From positions 948,502 through 1,012,501 of the forward strand of contig MNCI01010504.1 in assembly GCA_015680685.1 (NCBI GenBank): 64,000 nucleotides of DNA. The letters are read 5' to 3'. Below, piece after piece: positions 24,127-35,189 of the stretch. Under the pieces are notes generated by a model. That model had not been told where the DNA came from. It did no database searches and saw only the letters and a list, made by a program, of their open reading frames with translations. The DNA is from Gnetum montanum. Its lineage: Eukaryota; Streptophyta; Gnetopsida; Gnetales; Gnetaceae. How positions within the stretch are numbered: the stretch's first letter is position 1; each line of letters begins with the position of its first letter. Made by a program: the position numbers and the translations under genes.

Positions 24127-24179
24127 CAAAGAATGTGAAAAGTAGTAAGAAAAGAAAAAATTTCAATGCCTAAGTATCC

Positions 24180-24535
24180 AAATAGATGCCACTATGACTA
24201 CTATTGAAAATAATTAATCAAAAGATGAAATGGTTTAACAATGGTTTGACAGATAAGGTAGAATCCATAGGGGAGTTGGGATGTTCATAGAATGGTTTGA
24301 CTTGTTGAATATTAACCAAGATAATATTTTGTGTGCTCGTTGGGTAATAGATCTATCTAACACTTTATTGGTAGGTTACATGGATGATAAAGGATCCTTC
24401 CTATAAGGTTTGAACTTAGTTTTCTATAGCACATGATTGGGATTATAATAGAGCAATTTATTGCTTGGTTAGATTAGTACATGTATTAGTCAACCATCAT
24501 GCCTACATTTGGAGTATTTCTTATGAACCTCATTA
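24180..24535 (-). pseudogene. Element H: integrase C-terminal part (left piece)
   Basis: The minus strand reads MSNEVHKKYSKCRHDG, then LLYYNPNHVL and KTKFKPYRKDPL. These line up with element E's integrase tail (LNELHKAHNKQWYDLK, VLYWNPTHVPQRTKFQTLWKGPY). The reading stops at 24536, where element B is inserted, and its missing upstream part is found at 39872 onward. This shows that H is the host of B. Several stops make it non-functional. Confidence 0.7.
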
Positions 24536-24540
24536 CTCAT
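24536..24540. other. Target site duplication of element B, left
   Basis: CTCAT before the left LTR; CTTAT follows the right LTR at 39867-39871. Four of five bases match, and the difference is a C/T transition. The host integrase reading resumes on either side. Confidence 0.6.
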
Positions 24541-24889
24541 TAAAACACCCTAAATTTTCAAGGCATTCTTGCTTCACCAGGTCCTTGGAATTTAGGCAGC
24601 ATCATGACACTTCAGCAAGAAATGGATGCTCTAAGTTTAGACTATCCAGTTTGGCAAGTTTTCTACACCTAGTGTTGATAGGCTTGATGGATTCTCTAGC
24701 CTGCCCACCTGGACAGTTCATCCAGCTAACAACCTACTCAAAAGTGATGTGTGGAGTTGTCAGCAGTGCTCAGGCTACACGAAACAGTTTGGCAATTTTT
24801 CTAGTCAAGAAGTTTGCTACGCTATGTAGCATAGCAGGCCTCAGAATATAGTTGTTCAGGTAATCAATTGTGAACTGTTACAAGACAAA

Positions 24890-25520
24890 GTGCTATGCTA
24901 TGCTATGCTAAGCAGCGTAGCATAGTGTAGCAAAGGAAAAATAGAAGGCCTAGCTTATTTAGTGATTTCAATTACACTCAGCAATCATCTTCATTCTTTA
25001 AAACTAGTTGCTTCGCTTGACTTCAAGTTCTTCAGCAATGCCCCTCTTACTAGAAAAGTAGCAGATTAAGCAAAAAGTAGGCTATGTTGGCTACTATGCT
25101 ATGCTACGCTACGTAGCATAGCATAGTGTAGTGATGATGCAAGAACAACAAAAGGCATCTCAAAATGTAGGATTAGCAAGTTCAAAAGCTTCACATCCCA
25201 GAAAGAAAAGGTTGCAAGTTGCCAGCATGATCATCAAACAAATTCCTACAACTCAAATGCAAATCGCAGTTAAGGCCAGCCGCTACACTATGCTATGCTA
25301 TGTAGCATAGCATAGTGTAGCAAACATGTAGAACCACCCAAAACACTTCAAAAGATTCTAGCACATGCAATCAACTCCAACATGAATTTCTTCTTCGAAC
25401 TGGTGGCTACGCTATGCTACACTACATAGCATAGCATAGCGTAGCAAGTAGCTATGCTACACCAACATGCTACCCTCCTCAACGTAGCATAGCATAGCAA
25501 GCAGATACACCATGCTAACA
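24890..25520. repeat. Palindrome cluster (GCTATGCTAC / GTAGCATAGC) in LTR B
   Basis: Hairpin-forming blocks at about 24892-24928, 25092-25130, 25283-25320, 25407-25443 and 25450-25500. The block 25283-25320 has two perfect 18-base arms (CTACACTATGCTATGCTA and its complement) around TG. The equivalent block in the 3' LTR (38729-38756) is a perfect 28 bp palindrome. A further copy is inside the element at 33404-33446. Confidence 0.8.
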
Positions 25521-25761
25521 TACTATGATCCACAACATAGCACAGTGTAGTAGGTAGCTATACTACATCAATGTGCTTCACTCATTGTTTGCAACATTGG
25601 CACACCTGACCCCAACATCTCTAGTTTTGACAGTGTGATTGCAGCATGGTAGGTTTGTCAAATTTATCAGCTCTGCATGTCCATGTAGCATGGATACATC
25701 AACATCTTGTAGGTCTAGGACACATGACATCCAAACTGGATCTCTCACATGGTCCTAGCCC

Positions 25762-25769
25762 TATAAATA
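25762..25769 (+). promoter_or_regulatory. TATA box of LTR B
   Basis: TATAAATA in the context CCTAGCCCTATAAATACC. The 3' LTR copy reads TATAGATA at 39203-39210, one change. Typical plant core promoter placed about 1.2 kb into the LTR. Confidence 0.6.
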
Positions 25770-26425
25770 CCTCGATGAGAAATGCTCAAAGGATGGGCAA
25801 TTTTGAGAAAATAAGAAATTTACTAGGTTGGAAAATTGGTAATTCAAAGAGCATTTGATCAAAGTGGCAAGTTAAAAGGATTGTCAATCCTGAGCATTGT
25901 TAGCATTTTTGCAAGTTGACAAAAAAATTGAGCAATTAGCATTCCCGTATGACACGCTATTAGCTCTTTCCCATTGTCTTTGTAGCACTTGGCATTGTTA
26001 GCTCTTGAGTCCATGTTCAAGCATATAGTTTGCTTGCTTTGAATGTCTTGGTTACTTTTGGGATCTCTGTGCTTCCCAGCATCATGCAACTGATTATATC
26101 CACCTTAACAAAGTAAAATCATAATCTTGAAGCAGTGCATTTCTTAACTTCAATTCGCTTTATTCTCCTATTTATCATTGCATTTTACGTCGTTTTTGCT
26201 TTGCACATAATTACTATTTTACATTATAAACATCATTTTCAAATCACATGTTTTTAAAAGGTTTAGTGAAACTAACTATGTTCGTACCTGATCGACCAGA
26301 CCATTTAGGGCACCCTGTTTCCATTTTATCTAGCATGGCCCTCACGCAGATCCGGGGTTAAGACTATTCGATCGATGACCTCTCAGTGTTTCCAACCATC
26401 AACATTTTCGGTTGCTATAGTTTTC

Positions 26426-26442
26426 TTGCACTAGAAGGAGGG
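26426..26442 (+). other. Element B primer-binding site
   Basis: TTGCACTAGAAGGAGGG, six bases after the LTR end. It differs from element A's TGGCGCTAGAAGGAGGG by two changes, G to T and G to A. Shared position and sequence in two independent elements support the function. Confidence 0.65.
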
Positions 26443-26826
26443 CTTTTAGTGTCCTTTTCATGTTTCATGGTAGTCCTATAAGCGTTCTACACCCCCACAT
26501 GCACTAGCATAGACTTGACACCCTTTTGTGATTGTTTACACATCATGTGGTGCAGATGGGTCGCTCCGATGGTTCCTCTAGAACCCCACAGGGAAAAAGT
26601 CCTCTGATCACCATTTAACCCACTTATTTCTTAGTATTCTTGCATGCATTCAGCACCCTAGCACATACTAGCATAAACCTGACACCCTTTTGTGGTTGTT
26701 TACGAATCGTGTGGTGTAGATCAGTCACTTCAATAGTTCCCTTGAAATCCTACAAGACATAAAGCCTTTGATCGTCTTCTGATCTCCTTGTTTTTCTCGT
26801 TTGTAAACCTATTTAGCTTTGCAAAA
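26443..26826 (+). other. Element B leader with tandem duplication
   Basis: Non-coding leader between primer site and gag. A unit of roughly 130 bp occurs twice (about 26485-26615 and 26648-26780). Shared words include CTAGCATA(G/A)AC(T/C)TGACACCC and TTGTTTAC, then a shared CCTCTGATC/CCTTTGATC end. A role in packaging is possible by position only. Confidence 0.55.
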
Positions 26827-29630
26827 ATGTCTTCCTCAAGAACTGTTGCTAACACCTCTAACATTGAGGTTCCCTTCATGGTTCAAGGCATCACAGGTGC
26901 CGAACAACCACTTAGCTTGGTGCTAGAACCACGTCAATCGCTCAAGATACAAATCGAGGACCTAAGGGCTTGGCCCAGAAACACAAGCAATACAACTTTC
27001 TCTGCGCTAAGGTGTTGGAAAACCTACCCTTAGATGTGTAGGAACTCAAATACAAACATAGCTTCAAGTTCTCTTACTACAATGGGAAGGAATTTATTCC
27101 CACTCCCGATGCTTGCATTCCTTTGACATAGATGCATCAATGGTTTATAGATCAGCTAATCTAGTTGACTAGGACTAGGGAACTGTAGGACATAGTGTCT
27201 CACCATGAAAAGGCCTTCCAAGATGGATAGGAGGAACTAGAATCTCAATCTAAGGGGGGGGGGGGGGGGGGGCAAANNNNNNNNNNNNNNNNNNNNNNNN
27301 NNNNNNNNNNNNNNNNNNNNNNNNNNNNNNNNNNNNNNNNNNNNNNNNNNNNNNNNNNNNNNNNNNNNNNNNNNNNNNNNNNNNNNNNNNNNNNNNNNNN
27401 NNNNNNNNNNNNNNNNNNNNNNNNNNNNNNNNNNNNNNNNNNNNNNNNNNNNNNNNNNNNNNNNNNNNNNNNNNNNNNNNNNNNNNNNNNNNNNNNNNNN
27501 NNNNNNNNNNNNNNNNNNNNNNNNNNNNNNNNNNNNNNNNNNNNNNNNNNNNNNNNNNNNNNNNNNGGGGGGGGGGGGGAGGGGTCAAACCAACCCTACT
27601 ACCATTCCTCCTACCCCATCCTTTTGGACGAACCCCTTGTTTACCGATGCTCCCTTCGTGATCACGTCTGCGTCATTGCAACCCACAATTACATCAGGAA
27701 TGGGTAGCCATGCCGTATCCTCAATGTATCAACATGCTTACCTCCTTATTTTATTCTCAACAACTACTCCTCTACCAACCATTCCCTAGTCCATTCCCGT
27801 AGCTCATCACACATCAATCACAGCTACCCTGCCTCATGTTCACATCATACCTACCTCGTAGTCATGTGTAGCTCCCACCTACATTCCTGCATTTACATCT
27901 ATCCCATCATCAACAGTGGGCCTAGGACTGTCCACATGGTGGACCCCATTCACTTCTCCTCTTGCTATGCTACCATTGTAGATGTCTCACTACGCCCGCC
28001 ATCAGACCTACCAAGTCCTGCAAATAGTACAACATAGCGTCAGACCTTGGTCTATCTCATCGACTGCACAAGCTATTTATCCCATAGCACAACCCGTGGT
28101 TGTTGCTCCAATAGCACCACCTACTGGGTGGTGGACAACATAAGTAGCACCATTCATAGGGGCCTTCGCAATAGTATTTCCTATGGGTCATGTCATTGCC
28201 CCTACCACTCCACAAATGGGATCTACCCTCATAGTTCCCCAACTTTCTGCATCATCCCTAGCTCTAGACCAAGCGTTCCAGCTTATCCAAACCCTTACAG
28301 ATGAAATAAAATGGCTCAAGGCTATCACATCTAATATGGTACAAGTCATGGACTTCTACCAGGATGATCCCATCAGCCCGGCAGTCCCTACACTAACATT
28401 ACCCCCTGGGATGTCACTTCTCCATTTCAAAAAATACAACAAGAAGGGGAACCCCAACACACATCTTGTTACATTTAGGTCTGAGTCCCTTCTTCTGCAA
28501 CAATGGCCACATACGATCATCCATGTCTTTGCCATGTCTCTGACTAGAAAAGCCTTGGACTGGTACCTCTCACTTCCATGCTCCTTCATCTCAACCTTAG
28601 AGGATGTTTTGACCTAATTCGTGATGCGTTTCAAGTACAAGTTAAGACCAGAAGTCACACTGGATCAGTTAATGAGCATAAAAGAAGACCCACTGGAACC
28701 AGTCCAGAAGTTCATCCAACATTGGAGCATGACCGTTAACGAAATCTGCGAGCCTATTGTGGAGGTCCACTTGCTGGCCATCTTTAAGGGCATAGTGAAC
28801 AACTTTATTAAGTCTAAGTTGTATTACCTTAATCCACGTAGTCTTAGTCAGGAATTTGCCCAGACTAAGAGCATATAGGATGTGGATGAGGCAAGAAAAG
28901 ACTCAGCCTATGTATCATACAAGAACACCTTCACGAAGAAGGACAAGGACAAGGATAAGGCTGAAACAGCCACAATGGCTGCTATGGTTAACAAAGCCAA
29001 ACCCAACAATGGTAACAAGAATAACAAGAAACCAGCAACACCTATAGGTAACCTCATGCCCAAAAAGGGTAATGCACTGCAACCTTCTACATCCACACCT
29101 AAGGAATCTACACCACCTAAGCCAAAATTTGAGTGTAAAGATCACTCAAAGTATACCCTGCTACCCATCAAGCCTTCAAACCTTTTGAAGCAACTACTAA
29201 TGACGGGGTACATCCAACACAAGTAGATGTCAGAAGAGGGAGCCAGGAAACATCATTGGTATTGTGAACTCCTTAGGAACCCCTCTTTGGCTTTGCCCAA
29301 TGAGCCCCCAATTCCTAAGGGTTTCAAGCTGGAGCAGTTCTATAACTACCATCAACAGTGTGGTTATGACACCAATTACTGCATGGCATTGAAAGATGAA
29401 ATCCAAAGGATGATCGATTAGGGGAAACTAGTGCTAGATGAAAGCAACCCAGTATTCCTTGAGAATCAATTCCTACACATCTACATGGATCCTCTTAACG
29501 CCAACAATTCTGGTTACATTCTCAACACTATCGGTGTTGATAGTAATCCTAGATCACCTCAGCAACCGTTTGTGATCCCTGTTCCTCAGCGTAGCGCACC
29601 AATACCACTAGCAACTAATCAAACCCCATA
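26827..29630 (+). pseudogene. Element B gag, decayed
   Basis: Starts at the ATG at 26827 (MSSSRTVANTSNIEVPFM). It runs to a gap (27277-27566), a Pro/Thr-rich linker (27590-28180), and the capsid domain from about 28360 (FYQDDPISPAVPTLTLPPGM, KALDWYLSLP, LEPVQKFIQHW). A basic linker (KKDKDKDKAE) and a zinc-finger-like block YHQQCGYDTNYC near 29350 follow. Four breaks are stops in an otherwise continuous frame (28615, 28876, 29224, 29419), three TAG and one TAA, each fitting a former Gln codon. Element A has Gln at the third of these positions. Gag would build the particle; this copy cannot do so in full length. Confidence 0.75.
27254..27579. other. Assembly gap bounded by G homopolymers
   Basis: Nineteen G at 27254-27272, then CAAA, 290 unknown bases, then thirteen G (27567-27579). 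The surrounding sequence is gag linker. The gap size may be nominal. Confidence 0.95.
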
Positions 29631-30109
29631 ACATCCATTTGTCTTGAGAGTCCCTCCCCAGACATCCACCCTTGCATCACCTATTAGCAAAACTACATCA
29701 CCCAGCTCATTAACATTGTTAGCTCCATTCATTATCAAGGGACAACTCATTCAACAGCCCCCACCCTGCATAAGACAACTTCATAGCCTTCTTCTCCTAA
29801 GAAATGGGAAGTGCACTTCATAGGTGATATGTCAAGGGAAAGTATCACCCCAGGTACTTCCAAGCCTACATCTTCACCCCCTACATCTATGCCCTCCTTT
29901 TCAAAGCGAATGTTGCTACACCTGCATAGCTTTCGCCACCTCGCCGAAAAAGGTCTAAACCCAGGCTCGAAACTATCCCTCCTCGAGAAATCTATCTTTT
30001 GGGATGAATAGAAGAGAAGAAAGGCAGTAAACTAGAAGGTGTCCAGGACCTTTTAAGCACCCCCACTTAGGTCAAGCAAGCTCTAAAATAGAAAAACACT
30101 AGTTAGAGC

Positions 30110-30740
30110 TTGTACGACATGATCATAACATCTACCGCACACCGTGAGGCTTTGGTCTGCATGTTAACAGTAATTCCAGTTGACAAGAACATGCTAGAAG
30201 AAGAGAAGGTGATCCATTCAGTCATGCTTCCTTCTACATTTGTAGAACCAAAGCCATCCCAACTAACTTTTTGTGATAATTCCATTAGGGAAGACCCCGA
30301 AAATGGTCAGGTGACTACAACACCTCTTTTCATCACAATTCGGGTTGACTAACATAAGATCCAAAGGGTACACGTCGATGATGGAGTTGCCACAAATTTC
30401 ATCCCTTTCCTTATTGTGGATAAGTTGGTTTTGGTCGACTAGATCAGACCCACAACAATGTCATTCTTAAAGTCATTCAATGAGGCACGGGTCGTGGTGA
30501 AAGGCACGGTCCACATTGACTTCATAGTAGGGGACCAGTACCCCACAAACGCAATGTTCATCATGGTTGAAGAGATGCCCGAGTTTAACCTAATCTTGGG
30601 GAGGTCATGGTTAGCACAACTTAGGGTCATCTCTTCACCCATTCACTAGGAGATCTATCTACCTTATGTAGGTAGGGAGGTGGTAATCCATGGAAATGAG
30701 GTAGCAACACAAGCTATCAACAACGTAGATATGGAATAGG
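30110..30740 (+). pseudogene. Element B Tat-type protease
   Basis: Plus-strand relative of the element A protease: RVHVDDGVATNFIPF at about 30366-30410, MSFLKSFNEARVVVKG, and FNLILGRSWLAQL near 30580-30615. Stops at 30350 (TAA), 30438 and 30648 (TAG) interrupt an otherwise aligned frame. The region 29631-30109, between gag and protease, is a low-complexity Pro/Ser linker with stops and is likely still polyprotein. Confidence 0.7.
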
Positions 30741-31061
30741 GCTCAAAGGTCATAACCTCTAAGAATGAAGTGCCTGTCTCTATAGATACTAACCATTTAG
30801 CAAGAGAACCAGCTCAACAAGTTGGTTCAGAAAATGAAAACGTGTGGGTTGAGTTGCCCTTCCAAGTAGAGGACAATGATATAAATGAAGCCCATGACAA
30901 AGCGCAATCCACAATGGGTCAAGAAGTAGTCACACATAGTGTAGAAACCTCACTGCTTCTTGCCCAGTTCACATCCTTTGTACATTTACCATTTTTTTAT
31001 TTTGCATCCATCCATCTATGCTAGGTACCACCTTTTTGTTAGCATATCATTTGTTTACTAT

Positions 31062-31345
31062 CCCATGGAATGAAAAGGCCTAAAACTACACTACTGTCCC
31101 ATGGCCTAAAAAGGCCCAAAACTATGTTACTACACCATGGCCCGAAAAGGTCCAAAACTACATTATTATGCCATGGCTCGAAAGGCCTAAAACTACGCTA
31201 CGATACCATGGCCCGAAATCACCTAAAACTAGTGACTACCCAAAATGGCCTAAAACTAGCAGGGGCCCAAAATGGCTTAAAACTACGCATGGTCCAAAAT
31301 GGCCTAAAACTAGCAAGGGCCCGAAATGGCTTAAAACTAAAACAT
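31062..31345 (+). repeat. Minisatellite after element B protease
   Basis: Two related tandem blocks. First about five units of 36-39 bp (CCATGGCCCGAAAAGGTCCA then AAACTAC), then about five units of about 29 bp (AAAATGGCCTAAAACTAGCA). The repeated core (C)GAAATGG-C-TAAAACTA is shared with the 27 bp array next to the element A protease. It is open in several frames, which gives false Lys/Pro-rich ORFs. Confidence 0.75.
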
Positions 31346-31681
31346 CAAAAAACAAAAACATAACATAAAACTGATAACATAGATAATGCATAAGCTTGCA
31401 TGAAACCAAATCATTTTCCAAAATTCTCCTTTCCATTCAAAGTTTTCCCATCAAACAATATTTGCATTAGTTTTGTAAAAAATTCAAAATTCAAAAAAAT
31501 CTCAAAAACCCCATGTTGTCATGGGTCATCTGCACCCACATCATCTTTGCCCACATCGTTTACTCCTGCAGCATTTCTTTTTGCATTGCTTCCTCTACAC
31601 TGCCTCTATTTTCCTCTTCATTGCCATCCTTAATAGGCCCTACATCTTCACCTAGAACCTGCATTACGAAAAGTGAAGTAG

Positions 31682-33390
31682 TTAGCTAGAGCTGCACATG
31701 AAAGCTAGAATAAAGCATAAGCCTCTACAAAGCGAAAAGTGAATAACCCAAGATGGCCCTGCGTCCTCCTCAAAGGGTATGGGATCCAAACCAAGCCTAA
31801 GGTAGTGCCAGACATCCTCCTTCGTGATATTTGTCCATTGCCTATTACTTGGTTTAGCATTTATAGTAGCTTTCTCCTTTTCTATGGCTGTCCATCTCGA
31901 CGTTCCTAGAGAAAAGGAGGTAATAGCGGTCACACCTGTGGGAAGACCCACATCCCTTTTAGGAGATTCATTGACCGTTACTTGCTCCATGAACTTGTTG
32001 TAAGCTTCAGAAGCCCCTATAGCATTCAGGAATGCTTCATAGGTACACACCTTCACTGAAGCATCCTAGTATAGATTACAATAGGTGACACATTCCAGTT
32101 TATACATATGTTTATGGTTTTTCTAGGACTGCCCCCACTCGTAAGCTCTAACATTGTAATCTCTCCAATCCTGGTTCTTCTAAGCTAATAAGTGCATTTG
32201 CATTTGCTATTCTATTATGTCCCATGTGGCTTTGTTGCACCACATGATTGTCCAATATCTAGCATAATCTATTACAGCCGTGCACCAATTGCCATCATTT
32301 TTATCACAGGCCAGGAGGAAATCATTCCTAGATTGAAAATCTCCCACTTCAGCGCTCAGTTTAGCCTTCTCTTTCTTAATCTTTTGGACCTATTTCCACA
32401 GGTCCTCATTGACATTCCTACACTCCCACAAGGAGCATGCTGAGTGCAAAGTTCATTTGCTAGCCTCATCGTATATGCGACGAGGCACCTCAATCACTTT
32501 GGGTGGGAATGTAGGCATGAAACTAACTTTCAACACCTGTTTCGGGTCCCATTGAGTCGAGAGGCTGTAACCACATAAAGAACACATTTGTCACATTAGC
32601 GTAGCAAATTTAGCAACTTAAGACATCTAGCGTAGCAACCTTAAAAAGCCTAGCGTAGCTACTTTACTTACCCACTTCATGATCGACTTATCTAAGATGG
32701 TTGATCATGTTGTCGACGACCCCCTGCATGAATGTAAGTTTATCAGGGGTCTCGACCCATGGTTCCAGGAAAATCAAGGGAGGTCCTACAGTGTTGAAAA
32801 TGATGTTTGTTATGAAACCAAACACATCAGTAATGACCAAGATGGACTGTAATAAAGCTGTGAGTAACAAAAATGACAATGTAAGGGCTCCTACCTAGTA
32901 AATCCTCAGGGGTGATAACGGGGGGATCGCCCATCAACATATCATCAAATATATTGTCAAACTCACCAGCTTCTAATTGTAGTTCCCCTCCTTTCTAACT
33001 CAAAACTATGGTATCATCCTTGGTGTTAGTCCTCTCCCCCACTGTTGGACTACGTTCAGTAGAGGGGCCTCCGGTAGAACTCCCTTTATGGTCGATGTCA
33101 GCTTCGTCTTTATTTGCTCGTGCCTTTCCTTTCAAGGCACCAACATCCTCTTCATCCATAGGACACTCTTCTTCATCTCCAAAAATGTCCTCCTCATCAA
33201 TAAGAGGATTCTCCTTGACAACAAGAGCTCCTTCCTTAGTGACAGGAGCTCTTTCTGTCTTGATTGGGGCCCTTTCCTCTATGACTAGGCCCTTGCGTCT
33301 TTATCTGTCACCCTTGTCTTGGGGGCCAACACCTCTTCTTCTTCCTCTAGTAGTAAAAAAAACATATTTTCATTTTAGCTTAGACCACAT
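31682..33390 (-). pseudogene. Antisense gene inside element B (aORF)
   Basis: On the strand opposite to gag-pol. From 33390 an acidic reading (GLVIEERAPIKTERAPV, IDEEDIFGDEEECPMDEED) runs to about 32905. A second block follows (LEPWVETPDKLTFMQG, 32879-32672). From 32570 to 31682 a single frame of about 300 codons contains WDPKQVLKVSFMPTFPP, a coiled-coil-like DLWK/QKIKKEKAKLSAEV, and VKVCTYEAFLNAIGASEAY. Its stops are five TAG and one TGA, with no indel. A donor GGGTAAGT and acceptor GGTTACAG flank 32565-32671, suggesting an intron, although the reading phase does not match exactly. Antisense extra genes in this place are known for Tat elements. The domain itself I cannot assign; a plant mobile domain protein is one possibility. 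Confidence 0.5.
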
Positions 33391-35180
33391 TAGCTTAAAA
33401 TAGGTGCTATGATATGCTACGCTACGTAGCGTAGCACAGCGTAGCGAGCATTCAGCCAAAAGGCAAAGAGACAAACACAAAAGAGAGCACTTACCGATGG
33501 GAGGCTATGTCCAACATAGCTTAAACCGCAATGATCACACCTCTTCCTTGATCATAAGGGGAGGCTCCATGTTCAAATGAGGCCTCTTTTGCCATAACTT
33601 ACTGGCCACCGTCTCTGCGATGAAAGATTTCCCCTACGATATGCTACCTGTAGTAGTAGGGGGCACCTCTCCCATGTTGTCCTGGGCATGGAAGTTGTGG
33701 GCCACTTGATCCCTAGTGGATTTTGAAAGCATGTTCCCATGTGATGCATAATGAACAAAGTGTTGTAAGAATGGTAGCAATTATACTCGGGCATCTCCTA
33801 GATCCAGTCTAGATGCCTCAAATTTCTAGGGTGTTGGCTGGATCCTTCTCCCTACCTGTTGCTAATTGCTCCATCCCTCATAAATCTTAGAATACCCTTA
33901 TTTGACCTAGGAAATAGGGTTTCTATTATGGTAACCACTACCTCCTCCACTAGGTGTGACCAAACGATCACACGGAAGCATTGAAGGAGAAATTATAGGA
34001 ACTCCTGCGCTCCCTCTCAGAACTAAACTGCCTATTGTCCCACACGTGCATGGGGTGGAGGAACATTGACCACTGGTTTACTCACGTAGCATAGGACCCC
34101 CATGATTTCACAACACAAGATTGGCCTTAGCGCTACCCTACACAACAAAATAGCGAATGTTAATGGCATGTTCAAGTGAAATTCACATATAGCATAGCAA
34201 AACTAGCATTTTAGCAAATAGCGTAGCATGATTATCTTCATGCATATAGTGTATCAGAAAAACACGAAGGCAATAGCATAGCAGAACTAGCTTAGCATAG
34301 GAAGAAAAAAAATTAAAGACAAATCTTTAAACAAGGAAGAATTTAACACACAAAACAATTAGCCCTAACAAAGTGATTAGCATCACGCCGTGACAAAATA
34401 CATGTTACATTGTCACATCATGCATATGGCCAAACCCTCCTTAGGGTTATACGCTATGCTATTTGCATGCCAAGTTGCTCAAACCATCCAAGCCTCTGCG
34501 GTAATGATAGCCGTAGCGATGGAGGTTTAGGTGACCTTGAATTCAACCTTAGCATAACATCTGTACATCTGCTATGGCCGAAATAGCAACAATGATGGTA
34601 TAAAGGCCAAAACGATGATAACACGACGAAAAAAGACACGGATTGCTAAACAAAAATCACAGAAGAAAAAAATAAAAAAGAAAAAAAATAATAATAGAGG
34701 CATAGGAAAGTAGAGAAGACATAGCAACCTACTAGGCCAATGGTGTCTTCTCTCGCACCATGATGCTTGCCTGTGACACATGCCCTAGGGTTTTCTTCAC
34801 TTCTTCGACCTTGGCATGTGCCAGGTATGTGCGTTCTTTCTAGGGAACCATCATCTCTCTTTTTGACTCTTTCTTCATTGCTACAATGAAATGCCTTGTT
34901 CTCTATTAGCCAATTGTTCTATGCTGCGAATGTGGGCTTTGTGCTCCGAATATGGGCTTTGTGTTGTTACAGTGAAAATGACAAGTTTACCAAAGGTTAA
35001 TCCCCATTTATCGTCGCAATGGTGAAAAGGAAACTTGTCATTCTCTCTTTCCATTTAATGTGGAGTATTCCATGGAGCGTAGCATGCCTTCCATGATGTA
35101 GCAACACTGTTCGCATTAAGGTAAGTGGGCCTGAGCGAAAATCCTTGACACACTTAAGACTAGCCATTTTCATTCACCAA
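33391..35180. other. Element B spacer, mostly unassigned
   Basis: May hold the 5' part of the antisense gene: minus-strand reading near 34020-34080 gives MFLHPMHVWDNRQF and RSSYNFSF in one frame. I found no known motif. It contains a GCTACGCTACGTAGCGTAGC palindrome (33417-33436) and scattered TAGCGTAGC words (34140-34290). Confidence 0.4.
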
Positions 35181-35189
35181 AAATATTTC

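Larger units (their letters stand above)
24541..26419 (+). repeat. Element B 5' LTR
   Basis: 1.88 kb, starting TAAAACACCCTAAATTTTC (the family start is TGAAACACC, see LTR A) and ending GGTTGCTATA. Its 3' partner covers 38472-39866. The centre (24810-25560) holds five or more imperfect palindromes built from GCTATGCTAC and GTAGCATAGC. A TATA box is at 25762-25769, giving a U3 of about 1.2 kb and an R-U5 of about 0.65 kb. Confidence 0.75.

Noticed and set aside
24465-24851. Plus-strand 128-residue frame
   Set aside because: It crosses the border between element H's integrase and the element B LTR, so it cannot be a gene.
27250-27588. Minus-strand frame spanning unknown bases
   Set aside because: Artefact of the gap and the flanking G runs.
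26827-29630. Alternative genetic code with TAG read as Gln
   Set aside because: TAA and TGA also occur in frame, catalytic residues show the matching G to A changes, and the context is silenced plant repeats; deamination explains all of it.
31070-31436. Lys/Pro-rich repeat proteins on both strands
   Set aside because: Low-complexity translation of the minisatellite after the protease.
33008-33403. Plus-strand 131-residue Ser/Leu-rich frame
   Set aside because: Complement of the acidic coding-like antisense frame, which has the better protein character and continues into further antisense blocks.
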